A stretch of DNA of 64,000 bases. Source: Opisthorchis felineus. Lineage: Eukaryota > Platyhelminthes > Trematoda > Opisthorchiida > Opisthorchiidae. The notes beneath the pieces are model-generated. The model was given only the letters and a program-made list of their open reading frames with translations, had not been told where the DNA came from and did not search any database. Position 1 is the first letter of the stretch. Every line of letters starts with the position of its first letter. The position numbers and the translations under genes are program-made. Positions 52,500-63,996 of this stretch are shown in pieces. The stretch covers positions 409,615 to 473,614 of the forward strand of contig SJOL01006411.1 of NCBI GenBank assembly GCA_004794785.1, in the 5' to 3' direction.

Positions 52500-52775
52500 T
52501 TGTAGGTGTCTTGAGTTGGATAGGTAGTGAGAACGGACCCCAAAATTTGTTATTTATCACGACTCGAACACGATAGCTATATGTGGTGTCAGCTTCCACA
52601 TCGTTCATAATGAACTCCGCACTTTCGGTGACAATGATCTGCTCCGCTGCTCCATTAGCAGAGCGTGCCAACTCGTACTTAACCGGACATGCCGTTTCCA
52701 CTCGCTCCCAGTGCACACTGTGAATTAACGATTGGAGCTGTTGTTTGATGCGCAGACGTCTGGGTCCTTTCAGTT
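52500..52775 (-). CDS. FN3-domain protein exon, type A domain
   Basis: This exon encodes 92 residues of one FN3 domain. The strand-B tryptophan is in 'SVHWERVE', the strand-C cysteine in 'TACPVKYELARS', and 'VEADTTYSYRVRVVINNKF' is a typical E-F segment. The acceptor is CCACCTGTCCATAG and the donor GTAAGC; both introns are phase 1. Joining to the 43120 exon makes an AAT codon. Upstream, joining to the 61250 micro-exon would make a GAA codon, also open. It is the first full domain in transcript order. The next domain is also type A, so the strict alternation starts only from the second domain. Confidence 0.9.
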
Positions 52776-53679
52776 CTATGGACAGGTGGGAGAAAAGGGA
52801 CAAAGGGAAAGTTTCTGATTGGAGTTGATGGAAATACTCATTCATATACTTTGAATTCTGGCGACATCTTGACCTGGTGCATCGCCAACCAGTTGCTATG
52901 GCAACTATACTGTAGGGGGCAAATGAAATGGCTGTCCGTTTACGAGGGAGTCCAGTTAAGTTTGAAGAGCCGGAATAATCGAGAAAAAACAAGGTACCCT
53001 TCTGGGGATTTTGAGCACCATAACCTGAATACGTTTGAGAGTATTACGAAATTCGTAAAGCAGACACCATTAAACGCGGTAAGCTTAAACTGAAAACAGC
53101 GAAGGGCACAATAAATTCGCTCCATAACTAACCTCAATCTAAGGAACATCTAAAATAAAGAGGTGGTTCTGACAATTCTGAATTCCACGTTGTTAATTTT
53201 TGCCCCTTTGTTTGGGAGACCACCGTCGAAAAAAAAAACCATCAAAAGGAAGAATTTGTGTGATTCAAGCTCTCCTGCAGCGTGAATTTTTGGTGTTGAC
53301 GAAATCCACCGGCAGGAAATAAGTAAGCCCCAAACAATGACGCTCGGATAGAAACAACAAAGAGCTGACAACAGGTTGACCATTTGTTTTCTAGGCTTGA
53401 CTTCCTTCCGCTAGCTGGATTAAAGCTACGTGGACTTAGCCCCATTTATCGTAAACAAAATGAGACACGATTAGCGGCCATCGGTTTGTTGCTGAAAACA
53501 GTTCACCATACAGCCAATTAGTTTCTCAAGGAATACCGATATCAAAGTAAGTTTTACTCCACTATAGTGTTTTGAGAAAGACGCTTGTGAAAAGATACTG
53601 TCTCTTCAAAATGGCCATTTTTAAGGTGCTAAAACGGGGAGTCGCAAACATGCGTTATAAACAAACCATGGTGTTTTCA

Positions 53680-53965
53680 GCAGTGCCCATAAGGTCGATG
53701 TAAAACCTGGTAAACCTACTACGCGTCTCGTTCTTCTAGGAGCTCACAAGTAAGGCTTGGTTCCCCAAACTCGGTCAGCCCCATTTTCTACCTGAACATT
53801 AAATTGTGCGCACATCGCGGTAAACATTCATTTGCAGGTTAAGTTGACTGGAGGGGTTCAGTTGAAATCCCCCCGAAACTCAATATTGTGTTGCCATCGG
53901 ACTTAATGTGTTACACAAAGACCGCCTCGTATTTCACTTGGAGTGATATCAAAGATATCAGTTTA
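53680..53965 (-). repeat. Hammerhead-bearing repeat copy, strongly decayed
   Basis: CATAAGGT and CTACCTGAACATTAAATTG match the intact copy, and TGTGTTACACAAAGACC matches the 7560 region. On the minus strand the core reads TTGTGAGCTCC...CGAGAC, so both invariant motifs are altered. The inverted repeat TGATATC AAA GATATCA near 53944-53961 corresponds to the one at 7585. Confidence 0.55.
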
Positions 53966-54128
53966 TGTTTCAATATTAACCATAGTCGGCTTCCAAAATA
54001 GTTATGCTTCTAATGCTTCCCTTTTTCAAATATTTACATGTACTTTAACAAATGCGAGAATACTGTGTCATTTTGAAGCAGCAATCACAATATGTTGAAT
54101 AAAAACACCGGTTTTCAAGTTTTCCTGT

Positions 54129-54133
<5 letters not shown>

Positions 54134-54161
<28 letters not shown>
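54134..54161. repeat. TA microsatellite
   Basis: An alternating TA run directly before an RTE fragment. Confidence 0.9.
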
Positions 54162-54164
54162 CTT

Positions 54165-54335
54165 TCGAGAGATTGCCGGGACAGACAAACTCGTGAGAAT
54201 CAATCTAGATTTCGCCCTGGCCAAGGATGCATCGAACATACCATTCCTTTAAGGCAATCTTTTGTGCAGCGCCACATCGTGCATGGGCCGCTTTTCTTGA
54301 TCTGAAATCTGCCTTTGACTCTGTCGATCTGTCGC
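54165..54335 (+). mobile_element. RTE-clade LINE remnant, reverse-transcriptase fragment (first of two)
   Basis: It shows RTE palm sequence ending in 'WAAFLDLKSAFDSVD' (about 54280-54330), preceded by a frame-shifted counterpart of 'GFRPGRGCI'. The same protein segment recurs about 200 bases later in the next fragment, so this is a separate copy cut off after the first palm motif. Confidence 0.75.
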
Positions 54336-55560
54336 ATCCAAGGTGCTCTCTGGCATTATTTTGCGCAGGTTGATGGATTATCGGGAGAGACAGATTCGTC
54401 AGAATCAAGCTGGGCTTCGCCATGGTCGAGGATGCTTCGACCATATCTTTACCTTGAGACAAATTCTTAAACAGCGCCACTGCTTCAGACTTCCCACGAT
54501 GGTCGCTTTTCTTGATTTGAAAGCTGCTTTTGATTCTGTTGATCGTCAGAAACTTTGGCGATGTCTGTTGATCAAATTTATATCCCTTATAAGGTCACTG
54601 TATTCAAAATACATTAAGCGTTCGACTCAGTTTACCACATCCAGAGAAGTAAGACAAGGTTGCCTACCCTCATTAGTCCTCTTCGACTTCGGTTTGATGT
54701 GGTGCCTGAAACTTGTCTGCCTGCCTCTGAAAACGCGGGGATCTAAATGCTGCTCGTACGTTTGCTTACAGACACTGCGTATGCGGTCGATTCTGCTCTT
54801 CTTGGTTCGGATCCTTCCAAAACTGCAAACCATTTAAAATAACCTAGTACCGTGCAGTTTGGTATGCGCTTCACACCTACAAAGTGTAAAGTGCTGCCAC
54901 AAGACTGGGGGGACCAAACCCAAACCTCATGCTTGCAGACGAGCCAATCAAAGTGGCAGATGGATTTGTTTACCTGGGCAGTTGTATAAGTTCTGGTGGA
55001 CTGGCTTCTACTATCGGGAAGCAGCCTTTACCAACATCCGACACATATGGCGCCGTCTATCAAAGCAAGGTATACATTGCGGCAGTGCGACCCTTACTGT
55101 TTCATGGATTAGAAACTTGGCCCCTACGCGCTGCTGACGTACGGAACCTGTCAGTGTTTGATCAACGGTATCTTCGAAGCATTGGTCAGATCTGGTGGGA
55201 GCATCAGATTAGCAATGCTGAGGTACGCCAGACTGTTTTCGGAAAAAGGAACTTCCCACAATAGACGAATTACTCACGCTTAATGGGTTGCACCGATTGG
55301 GACATGTACTCCGCATGTCACAGGGCTGTCTGTTTCACAGTGCTCTTTTTGCCTAGCCCTGATATGAATGGAAGCGACCGAGAGGTGGACTGGCAACGAA
55401 GTATGAAACACTAACCAGTAAGTTCAGTCGGGCCGAAAACTACCACTTCCCTGGATGGGGATCCCGGGACTCAACTAACCAATGGTTACTGACACTGGCA
55501 GACGTGGCTCACTCACGCAGTTAGTGGCGCTCACTTATCAAAGCTATCGCTTTCATAGCT
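54336..55560 (+). mobile_element. RTE-clade LINE remnant, reverse transcriptase to C-terminus
   Basis: It opens at 'SKVLSGIILRRL' (54336), then 'NQAGLRHGRGCFDHIFTLRQ' and 'FLDLKAAFDSVDRQKLW', with the first catalytic Asp kept. 'FTTSREVRQGCLPS' follows. After a frameshift the catalytic box reads Tyr-Ala-Val-Asp at 54779-54790 where active enzymes have YADD. 'FGMRFTPTKCKVLPQDWG' follows, then after another frameshift 'DGFVYLGSCISSGG', 'LETWPLRAADVRNLSVFDQ' and 'ISNAEVRQTVFGK' (54960-55250). The C-terminal tail is traceable to about 55530 ('FPGWGSRDSTNQWLLTLAD'). This is the clearest reverse transcriptase in the window, but it is inactive. Confidence 0.85.
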
Positions 55561-58389
55561 GCCCAGTTCCTGAACCAAATGAATTTGTCACAACCTCCAG
55601 TTCTTGGCCGTATCACCCACGATCCCCCGCTTTCCGGTGATCTAACCTGTAGTAGCTGGAACCAGCGTACTCTTGGTGCATGGTTTATAGCTGATAAACT
55701 TAACTTAACTGGTACTATGTAATGTATACCTTTCAAACACGCTCTGCAAATGGCCTAACTGATAGGAGCACAACACCTCGCCTCCGAATATGTTATAAAA
55801 CCAATAGGATCACATTCACGGGTAAGTTGCTTATTTTAAGAGCCTTATCTGAGAGAGCTCAACCTGGGTCATGAGTACGCCAGCGTAGTTCAACAATGGA
55901 TAGTCTTCCATGAATATCAGGCTAGTAGCCATCTTTTCATATCACACTGGAGAGTTCATATTGACGACGGGTAATTACTGTAACACGGGTAAAGTGTTCA
56001 TGGGTCACAAGGAACGTTCAACGTTGTGTCTTGGGGGATTTCATACCGAACACAAACAGAAAGTTGGGTTTTTTGGTAAAGTCCCAAATACGTCCATAAG
56101 CAAGCAGTAACCGTTAATCAAAGGGCACGCGACTGATCATACTATATGTGTCTTTAGGACAGAAAGCTTTGTTGGCTGTTCTTCAGGTCTAATTACAACC
56201 CGCTTCAAGGTATACTTGCTTCATTGCAGCAAGCCGGAACTGAACAATTTCGTCTGGGTTCGATTAATGGCATGGAAGTTGCCGTGCATTTGAAGTGATC
56301 AAAATCAAAAGTGTTTATTGTGAGTCTCCTCCACAATGTGTAGTATATAATCGCCGAATAGGAAATCCAAGGAGACAAACGCAGGAGAAGCATTGTTGAC
56401 TAACATTTCTTAAAAACATTGAGCTAGAAGATACTGTTGCTAAATTTAACGCTTCAAAGCCCTAGATGCTCCTTATGCATTTTGTTAGCACAGGTAGAAG
56501 CTACCTATGGTGGGATGCTAACATTGCTTTTACTTGTTTTGGACGTAAAACACACTCGAAAGTTTGTAACAAATTGAAACGAACAAACTGTGAGTAACTA
56601 AATAAGGTCATGTGATTAAAGCCCTGGGAACCAGACACTGTGTTTCACAGTTCTGTGATCATATAGTGCTGATTGATTAATTGTAATGAGAAAGATCATA
56701 CATGCTCACGGTAGGTTAGAGTTCTGGCTACACAGGAAACAAATTTTTCGAAAACTATTTTGTTAGCTGTTTACAATAGGTGCCTAGGTCTTGATCTGAC
56801 CTCCGTCCTTCTACAGTCAGTTATGTTACTTCCCGAATGGCGTGCATTGTGCGTTCAGCAACACTCTGCGGTAGACGTCGTTGTGTTTCTCCGCAACCTG
56901 GGCGGAAGATATGTTTGATGAGATGCACTCGTGTACCGAAGAACAATTTTCGTGGAACAACATTACTAATAGGATTGACGAGAGCTCGTCAACAGTCCAA
57001 TACCTTTGTCCATCCACCTTGTGAGTGATGTTGCGTCAAGAAGAATACTTTGATATCTTGAATATTGTTCCAAGTGAAAAATGAACGGGTCTGTGTTCTG
57101 TATACTCAGCTGACGCTTGCTGTGAACTGAAGATCCCGCTGTAATACAAGTGAGTCTCCGATTAACACCAAAGTAATTTGCAAATTAGTATCTAGATCCA
57201 CCTTGTAATTTGAACTAAGCTAAATTAGGCGCCTTGCAGACCCATCATACGGGTGAATTTAGTTTCTGTTTGACATCTTGGGTAAAACGGTAATAGTACA
57301 ATGTTCAAAGTGAATGGACTTGCTTCGTCCCAGTTTCAGCCGTCCTAGACGGCAGATTCTTCTTGCTCCATAGAATAAGATTTCCATTAGACCATTTTTG
57401 AAGGAAATCGGCAAAAAGCTGGATAATTCTGATCATTGATCGATCAACATTGGCATTTGAAGGACGGAACGTCTTAAGTGACCATTTAAAAGGGCAACTC
57501 CCGAAAAGATTGTGATCCTAAGAAAAGTCCGAAATAATTCGGTGCCAAATTTAGTCACAGTGCAGTAGGTGGACCGATTCCCAAGAGACGTGATTCCAAG
57601 AACAGGGCAGCCTGGTCACCTGTGTTGGGAAATGTCTATTGTGTATACTTCACCTTTTTATCAAGAACTCTGGCTTTGGATACCCAGTTAGGAAGATGAT
57701 GCCATTCAAAACCCACCGTTTTGGACACTGACCAGGTCACCAATTTTGCAGTGAACTGGCATGCTTTAGAGGAAGGACTTTGTCGCACATGTACTGGTGA
57801 CAGAAGTTATCCATTTCATAGGAATGCAGAACAATTATCTCACAAAAGTGCATCAACATGAGATATTTTTTGTTGTTTGGTGGAACATCGGGCTTTTTGC
57901 GCCGAAACCCTGAAGTCGAGCGTTGGAGACGTGAATTATTCCCCGACTAGCCCCAAGACGTCATCTCGATCTTGCCTGGAAAGGTGCGGATTTTTTCAAG
58001 CTCAGGGTGTATTACAAGAAAAAGATATCTATGAAGTGCTTGTGTTTAGTTCTAGAAAATATAAAATTTGAATATTTAACAGGTTATAGCATGCCTCAAA
58101 AGTTTCTCTGATGATGATGTGAGCTCAAAGACAGGGAAAGTTGCGTAGAAACCAACAAGGAACATTCCGCAAGTGACTCATCCAAAGAAGCAATTGGTGA
58201 CAAAACCCCGGCTGTCATTTTGTCACTGCCAACTACATCCAGTTCTATCCCATCCAATTCTATTCTATCAGAACAACTTCTTTGTTTTTTCTTCGTTTCT
58301 GACCTCTGGGCTAGATACTTACAACAGAATCTCATGTGGCTATCTGTTCCTCTACTCAAGCATTTCATTAGACCCAACAAATTTGAGTC

Positions 58390-59480
58390 GAAATCGATGA
58401 GATTGAACTTTCCCTCGGTCTTGAAAGCACTTTCGATCTTGAAACGCCATCGGGCCGCACGGCCATATAAGCTCACATCAACTCCATTCAGAGAAAATGG
58501 CCGGTTTCTGTATCTTGCCGTGCCTGAGCTGCTTAGACCAATTTGGAAACGAGATCATATTCCAGACAATTGGGACCGGTGAATGAAAGTACTTTTGTTC
58601 AAAAGTGTGTGAGAAGCACCTGTTCAGCCAATGGAGGTCTTTGGACGAAATCAGAGTAGTAACTACCTGTGCCATCACGTGAGACGCAAGTGTGGGAGCA
58701 TCAGGCAGAATTTTGACATGGTAGGAGATGTGCTGACCATATCTTTACATTACATCAATTAGTCGAGCAGCGTCGCAGATACCGCCGGCCGACAGTGACA
58801 CTTTCTCTTCATTCCAAAGAAATCTACGATTCCATGGATAGATCGGATCTTCCACATATGTTTGTTCAGCGGGAAATATTTTTGTAATTAAGTAATATTC
58901 TATGGACTCCCTAGTCTTCTACTTCCAACTGAGTTAGAATTTTCAATGGGTTGTCCAGACGTTTCCCCAAATCTAGTAGGTTGGCCAAGATTCTTATCTC
59001 TCCCCAATTTTATTCATTTTTTTCACTGACATCGTCATGGAATGCAGCCTACAACTTATCTTGAACCCGGGTATCGAACAGCTAGGGAGATATTGGTATT
59101 CTGCTGCTTGGAAATTATGACCCCTCACAAACTATCCCGAACATCCGAATATCTAAAGATGTTCCTTGTTTTGGCGTGTACTTTGCACCTTCAGTGTTCA
59201 GTCTCCCTTCAGAATTTTTTACTCTCTCGACCTTGAAACTTCTGGATGAAAAACTCGAGTTTGCTAGGAGCAGTGTCGGGTCGTGCCTACAAAACGATTA
59301 TGACAGCAATCTTGAGTTATGGTTGTGAAACAAGATCTTTCCACTCTTCAGAGTTCAAGCTTCTTGGAGAAGTTGATCATCAATGTTTTTGTAGTGTAGT
59401 GGACGTAAAACGGCTTCGGCATATCCTTCGTGGGAAGATCCTTAAACAAGCACTGGATGAGTAGTCGGACCGTCAGACTA
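58390..59480 (+). mobile_element. RTE-clade LINE remnant, 5'-truncated reverse transcriptase
   Basis: It starts with 'ALSILKRHRAARPYKL' and 'ELLRPIWKRDHIPDNWDR' (58420-58580), matching the region just before the RTE palm. It is traceable through a degraded palm (58700-58850) and 'GRAYKTIMTAILSYGCETRS' with 'EVDHQCFCSVVDVKRL' (59278-59415), matching 'GRVY.A.VRAVLLYGCETW' and 'VFDHRCLRSIA..'. The YADD region is not recoverable. Confidence 0.7.
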
Positions 59481-61249
59481 AGGTCTCTTAAGGTCAGTTT
59501 CAGCAAAGAAGTACTTGGTTTGTGGGCTACGAGGAGTTCCTTTTGACCTAGCGGTCTAACTGTGAGTCCAGATATATTCTTGATGTAAGGTAGAATTTAT
59601 CCGTCTGTTAGCTTGTTCGTTCTGTTACTACTATTTGTCCGTCAAACCGGAAGTACGTGTCCGTGCAAAAGCTCAACAGCTTGTGCGGACTTTCGGCTTT
59701 CATTGTTCCTGTTGTGTTTGGAGTATTCCGAAGTAATCCTTTTACTGGTTCTCTGTTGATTCTCTGGCTTATTGAGATGAATGGTGATGTGACAAGAGAA
59801 GCACAATTTTATTTTCTTCTATACTGACGTTGATCGTATGCTAGGATCCAGAAATTAAACGTTCCACTCTGTCCCATTATTTTTTTTCTAACCGCGTGAG
59901 ACGGGGCCCCTGGAAGCAAAACGACTGGCGCTGTTGGCGTCAACGGCTTTTACTCTGCATCTTGCGTAGTGCTTGAATTTTTCAGGCGTCCTGATGATTC
60001 AACTGACGTGCGTCGCCAGCGAACTTGGGCTAAATTCCTTCAGCGGTTTGTTTTGTTTTGTCTCCAACGCTTTCTTGTGTACAACCTGATTGCTTTACGT
60101 TTCGCCGATGAAGAAAGCAACGGAGATATCAAAGTCCCTTCTGTTCATGCTAAAAAACTCCTGTTGGTGCCTGGTCCAATGAACTCTGTTCACTAAGCGG
60201 TCTTGAAAACGAAAAGCTGTTCTCTGTATCCGGCTGGAAATATCTTTCATAAGCGAATCCGAGCCACAGAACAGTCGTTGCAGGATCAGCGAGTGACAAA
60301 TACAACCACCAAGTTGTGGTCGGTCAGTCAATTTCATACCATACTGGAACTACAATATTTAGCGAGTGACGGCACCAAAATGATGAGTTTATACCCCATT
60401 CCAAGGTCGATGGAGGGATGTCAGGATGAGAATACTAACGAAACCACACTTCTCCGATGACTGCCTGTTTCGCGGAGTTTTGAATAAAAACTCGGACAAA
60501 TTCTCTTCCAACTTCGGAATGTCAGTCAGTGAAACTTTGGAGTTCCGACACATCCAAATAAATTATCCGCGCAACATTCTTGATCAGGAGCGGTAGATTT
60601 TTGCGTGTTTATTATACTTAGCTAGGCGATTTGGCCAGAAACTATACAGTTACTGAAATGAACCTGTGGATCGGAGAGCGTCACAGACCCGTTTTGGTCG
60701 GCCCCAGGGGAGGTGTTTCAAACGTACATATCTGGTTCTATCAGGCTGCAACAGGACCTTAGAAAATGATTAAACATTGCTTGGAACGTTCAAACAACCT
60801 TCGTTACAATATAGAGGCGTATCAGTCTACGTTCAGGTTTAGGTGGATAGCTTACGCAGCACTAGCTTCTTAGCGACCCTCTCTCTCTGTAACAAGACTC
60901 TTGCTACAATAGTCCTTAAGTTGTTCATATAAATCGAAAAGATATATTACTTGTCGTTTTAAAATACGACCAGCCATCCAATACGATCCAGGTTTGTTGT
61001 CTTTCTTGTGACAGTAATGAGAAGTGACTACTCCAGTTGTGTTAATTTAACGATATAAGTTTGGTATATAACAGAAAGCACATGTTGAGTGTGGCTAAAT
61101 GCAAACTAAAAACATGTCCTGTTTAAATAACCCCGCTTTTGAGACCATTTTCGGACTAACTGTAGACTGTTTTGTTGATGCATTATAGAATACGCAAATA
61201 AATGTGAGAGAAAACTCTTGAAACCAAGAAGGAGCAGATTACAACTTAC

Positions 61250-61273
61250 CATTCGGTGAACATAGTGGATTCC
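61250..61273 (-). CDS. Probable micro-exon of the FN3 gene (24 or 33 nt)
   Basis: On the minus strand GGTTGCAG precedes and GTAAGT follows a 24-base exon. A second acceptor (TTATTTTAG) nine bases upstream would make it 33 bases, ending at 61282. Either length is a multiple of three. In phase 1 both give the peptide 'NPLCSPN' with one cysteine, and the last base G joins the AA of the 52500 exon to form GAA. This agreement in phase with all eight FN3 exons is the main support. A chance splice pair cannot be ruled out. It could be a short linker segment between domains. Confidence 0.45.
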
Positions 61274-61282
61274 CTGCAACCA

Positions 61283-63814
61283 CTAAAATAAGGAAACAAA
61301 GCAAATTCACAGCACGAGTAGGATACCATTATTTTCTTCGGTGAATGTTGTCCGATCAATATGTTACTGAAACCAGTAGGGATGCAAAGCCACCACGGTT
61401 GATGGATCTACACTTTTGATATGCGGCAGAATGAGGTCAGTTTTCAGATTAATTTGCTCAAACAAACGTAAATTTTGGAACGCATGCAATCAGAAAGTTT
61501 GCGTTCGTTTTTCAGTCTCGACTATGTTAATATGTCTTAACCGTGGAGAACCATCAGATACCCTCAAATAGAACATCGTCTTGTGTGATTTGAAATATAG
61601 GTGTGCCACAGGGCGGCATTCCTCGCCTTCGTTTGTGCCAGAATGAGGCACCCCTTAGAATGTTCAGCTTTATCTTGAGGGACCTCTAGTTAAAAGTCAC
61701 TTAGGAGCTAACAGAACATCAGCGTGACGTACCAAAATACAAACCATAGGGGAGATGAATATGGAATTCTAGTGCCAGCAGTTATTCGCAGAATGTGAGA
61801 GGGCTGAGACCGCCAAACAGAACACAGAAGTTTCCGATTTGATACATTTAGAGCAGGTTTTTTGGCAATCAGATCAGCTGAAGTGCTACACTCGATTTTC
61901 GTCTGCGCTGACGTCTTGATGTTACTGGTCAGGTACTCAGCATAATGATGGATACCAGTTGAAATGTGACCTCAAAATATAGAAAAAACCGATACAACAC
62001 ATTCCAGTTGTGAAGAAATAGTGCCCCCAATAAACTACTAATGGTGCCAAAGCCTTGGAAAGAAGTGAATGACCTTTGTTGCAGATGGTACTTTTTCAGA
62101 GTTCAGCTATCTATTTGCGTTTTGTGAAAGGTAAAACCATTAGATGGGGTGTTCATGAACAGAAACCATACTAATATGTCAATTGGATAGTACACTGATC
62201 AATAAAGTGAGGAAATTTGGAAGGCTAACGTTATATTTGTTGTGATGCTTCAAACCCAGTTATCGTGTTGAAAGATCTCCACGCTACGAAAATGTACATT
62301 TTTCCTCCAAAGAGACCACGGAGCAGAAATGAGGCAGCTTTGTTTTCTCTTCAAGTGAACCGCACAAAAAGTCGTGACGGTCGTGGAACGCTGTTGCGAA
62401 CCGTCCATGACAGCAGCCGTTGATCGAAGTGATCATCGTATATAGAACTTTCCTGGAGGGCAGTGCGAAACCCTGTACATCTGTCAACGTGGTTTGTTTT
62501 GGTTTATATGTCATAAGAAAGGGCTAAGAAGAAGTAGCTGATTTACAAGAAGCCAATTCCTCTTACTGAAGTGATCGTACAGGTCTTCGTGGAATGGTTA
62601 GAAGGCCCTTCGACCGAGAGTTTCATGTTTTTACTTGAGCGTCGCATGCCTTCCGGCCACGAGTAAACGGTATCGACTGATTTCTCGCTACCATATAGAA
62701 AGTGCGATCAGGGGGCACCGCCAGAAATGGTGCAATAGCCCTGTTTTGTGCGCTCGGTTGATGATTACATTATTCGCTACAAAATGCACATAGGTCTTTC
62801 AGCATTGGTATGCGCTAGAAAGCGGGCTATACCTTCCATAGGAGATTCGAAATAAATCAGGTCCCTTTTTAACTTCATATTTCGATGAAGAGCTTCAAGA
62901 CCGGTCGCGCCAGACAGACTGTAATCTAAATTTTCGGAACTTGAAGCACATCACAGCACATGGTATGCTCTGATCTACTGTTCTAACCCAAGTTATGATG
63001 TGATTTCGCGTCGCACTGAGTAGCTGATCTTTATTAGTTGGGGTCATGTCTCCGCAAGCAACCTAGTAGATACGGTAAAAAGCAAAGCATTCATCTACAT
63101 TGCTGCACAGGGAAAACAATCCACAGATCCCCCAAGAAATGGTATTGACTGAGTCTGAGTATCTAGATAACCTGTCAAGCTACCATGCCGGATTGAGCCG
63201 GTGAAACGCAGGTGATTACGTTGAACGTTGCTTTCTCAACGTTAGACATGGCCAGTTTGTTTTTCCTGAACAGCCATCCACTGAAACGTACGTAGTCATG
63301 GACTTGCTGAGACAGCGAGAGAGCTAATGTACTTCGTTCCCTTATCCTCCTGGACAGTTGGCACTACGCAGTGCAAAACGGCTTTCATGCTGAACCCTTC
63401 AAGTTGTTGTATTCTGCTTCACAATGTATTGGTCTGTTACCCGTCTGCCATATGACCTTAATGATAAAGTGCAGTTAAACTACACGACGAAAAATCAAAC
63501 AGTACCCGGGATCGGAACGAGTGACCGAAGAAACTGACTTACGTACTGCGATATTTTTAAGACCCTCAACATAAAAGTACCCGAGATCTGGCTTAACGAG
63601 GTCACAGAAGGTCCTCACAGAAAAAGCCGTATCAAGCGCAAATAGGTCAAGCAGAAGCGTCAAGCAGACATTTCTTCTACTGGCAGCAGGAACGTCATAT
63701 TTGCTTTCATGTGCGCTAAACAGAAGGATGGTCTGTGAAAATCCTTCGAATAGTCTCCCTGATCAGCCGTGGTGTGCACCAAGAATAATAATCTAGAGGT
63801 AATTTTACGCAATG
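61283..63814 (-). other. Upstream intron or 5' flank of the FN3 gene
   Basis: I see no FN3 exon here. A stretch at 63543-63760 has an open minus-strand frame ending in a GTAAGT donor, but its sequence looks related to the hammerhead-bearing repeat family next to it. The remaining sequence has no recognised feature. Confidence 0.5.
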
Positions 63815-63996
63815 TACTACTCATAAGGTTGCTGAAAATTCTTCGACAGCCCACGACCGGTTTCGCCCTTTTTGGGGCTCATCAGGCAGACGCAGTCCCC
63901 GAGTTTTCGTCAACCTTATGTTCTACTTGAACCCAAATAGGACTGTTTTCAAGAAATACACTCATTTGCAAATCAATTTGGTTTTGCGAGAGACTC
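63815..63996 (-). repeat. Hammerhead-bearing repeat copy, best preserved
   Basis: It shares ACTACTCATAAGGTTGCTG, CGACAGCCCACGACC, CGCAGTCCC and CTTATGTTCTACTTGAAC with the other copies at 7.3, 7.6, 13.9, 26.5, 42.8 and 53.7 kb. It is the only copy whose ribozyme core is intact (next entry). Elements with such motifs in animals include Penelope-like retroelements and small hammerhead-processed retroelements. Confidence 0.7.
63849..63891 (-). ncRNA. Hammerhead ribozyme motif with complete core
   Basis: On the minus strand CTGATGA (63885-63879) is followed by stem II (GCCC, loop CAAAAA, GGGC), then GAAA (63864-63861) and a minimal palindromic stem III (ACCGGT). The cleavage triplet GTC ends at 63855. 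Stem I can form six pairs, with wobbles, between GTCTGC before the core and GTGGGC after the cleavage site. All invariant core bases of the known hammerhead are present. A stem III this short is like the one in the schistosome satellite ribozymes and in animal Penelope elements, which are thought to act best as dimers. Activity is inferred, not measured. Confidence 0.65.

Larger units (their letters stand above)
52776..61249 (-). other. Intron of the FN3 gene (8.5 kb)
   Basis: It holds a decayed hammerhead-type copy (53680-53965), a TA run (54134-54161), two joined RTE reverse-transcriptase fragments (54165-55560) and another RTE fragment (58390-59480). I recognise nothing in 52776-53679, 55570-58380 or 59490-61240. 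A pseudo-open frame at 59969-60196 has no domain signature. Confidence 0.65.

Noticed and set aside
58096..58476. 126-codon minus-strand open frame
   Set aside because: It overlaps an RTE fragment in the opposite sense and has a low-complexity composition.
63543..63760. Minus-strand open frame ending in a GTAAGT donor, with 'FCDLVKPDLGYFYVEG' resembling an FN3 E-F segment
   Set aside because: No acceptor gives phase 1, a stop lies upstream, and part of the reading resembles the sequence beside the hammerhead repeat at 7.1 kb, so it is more likely repeat-derived.
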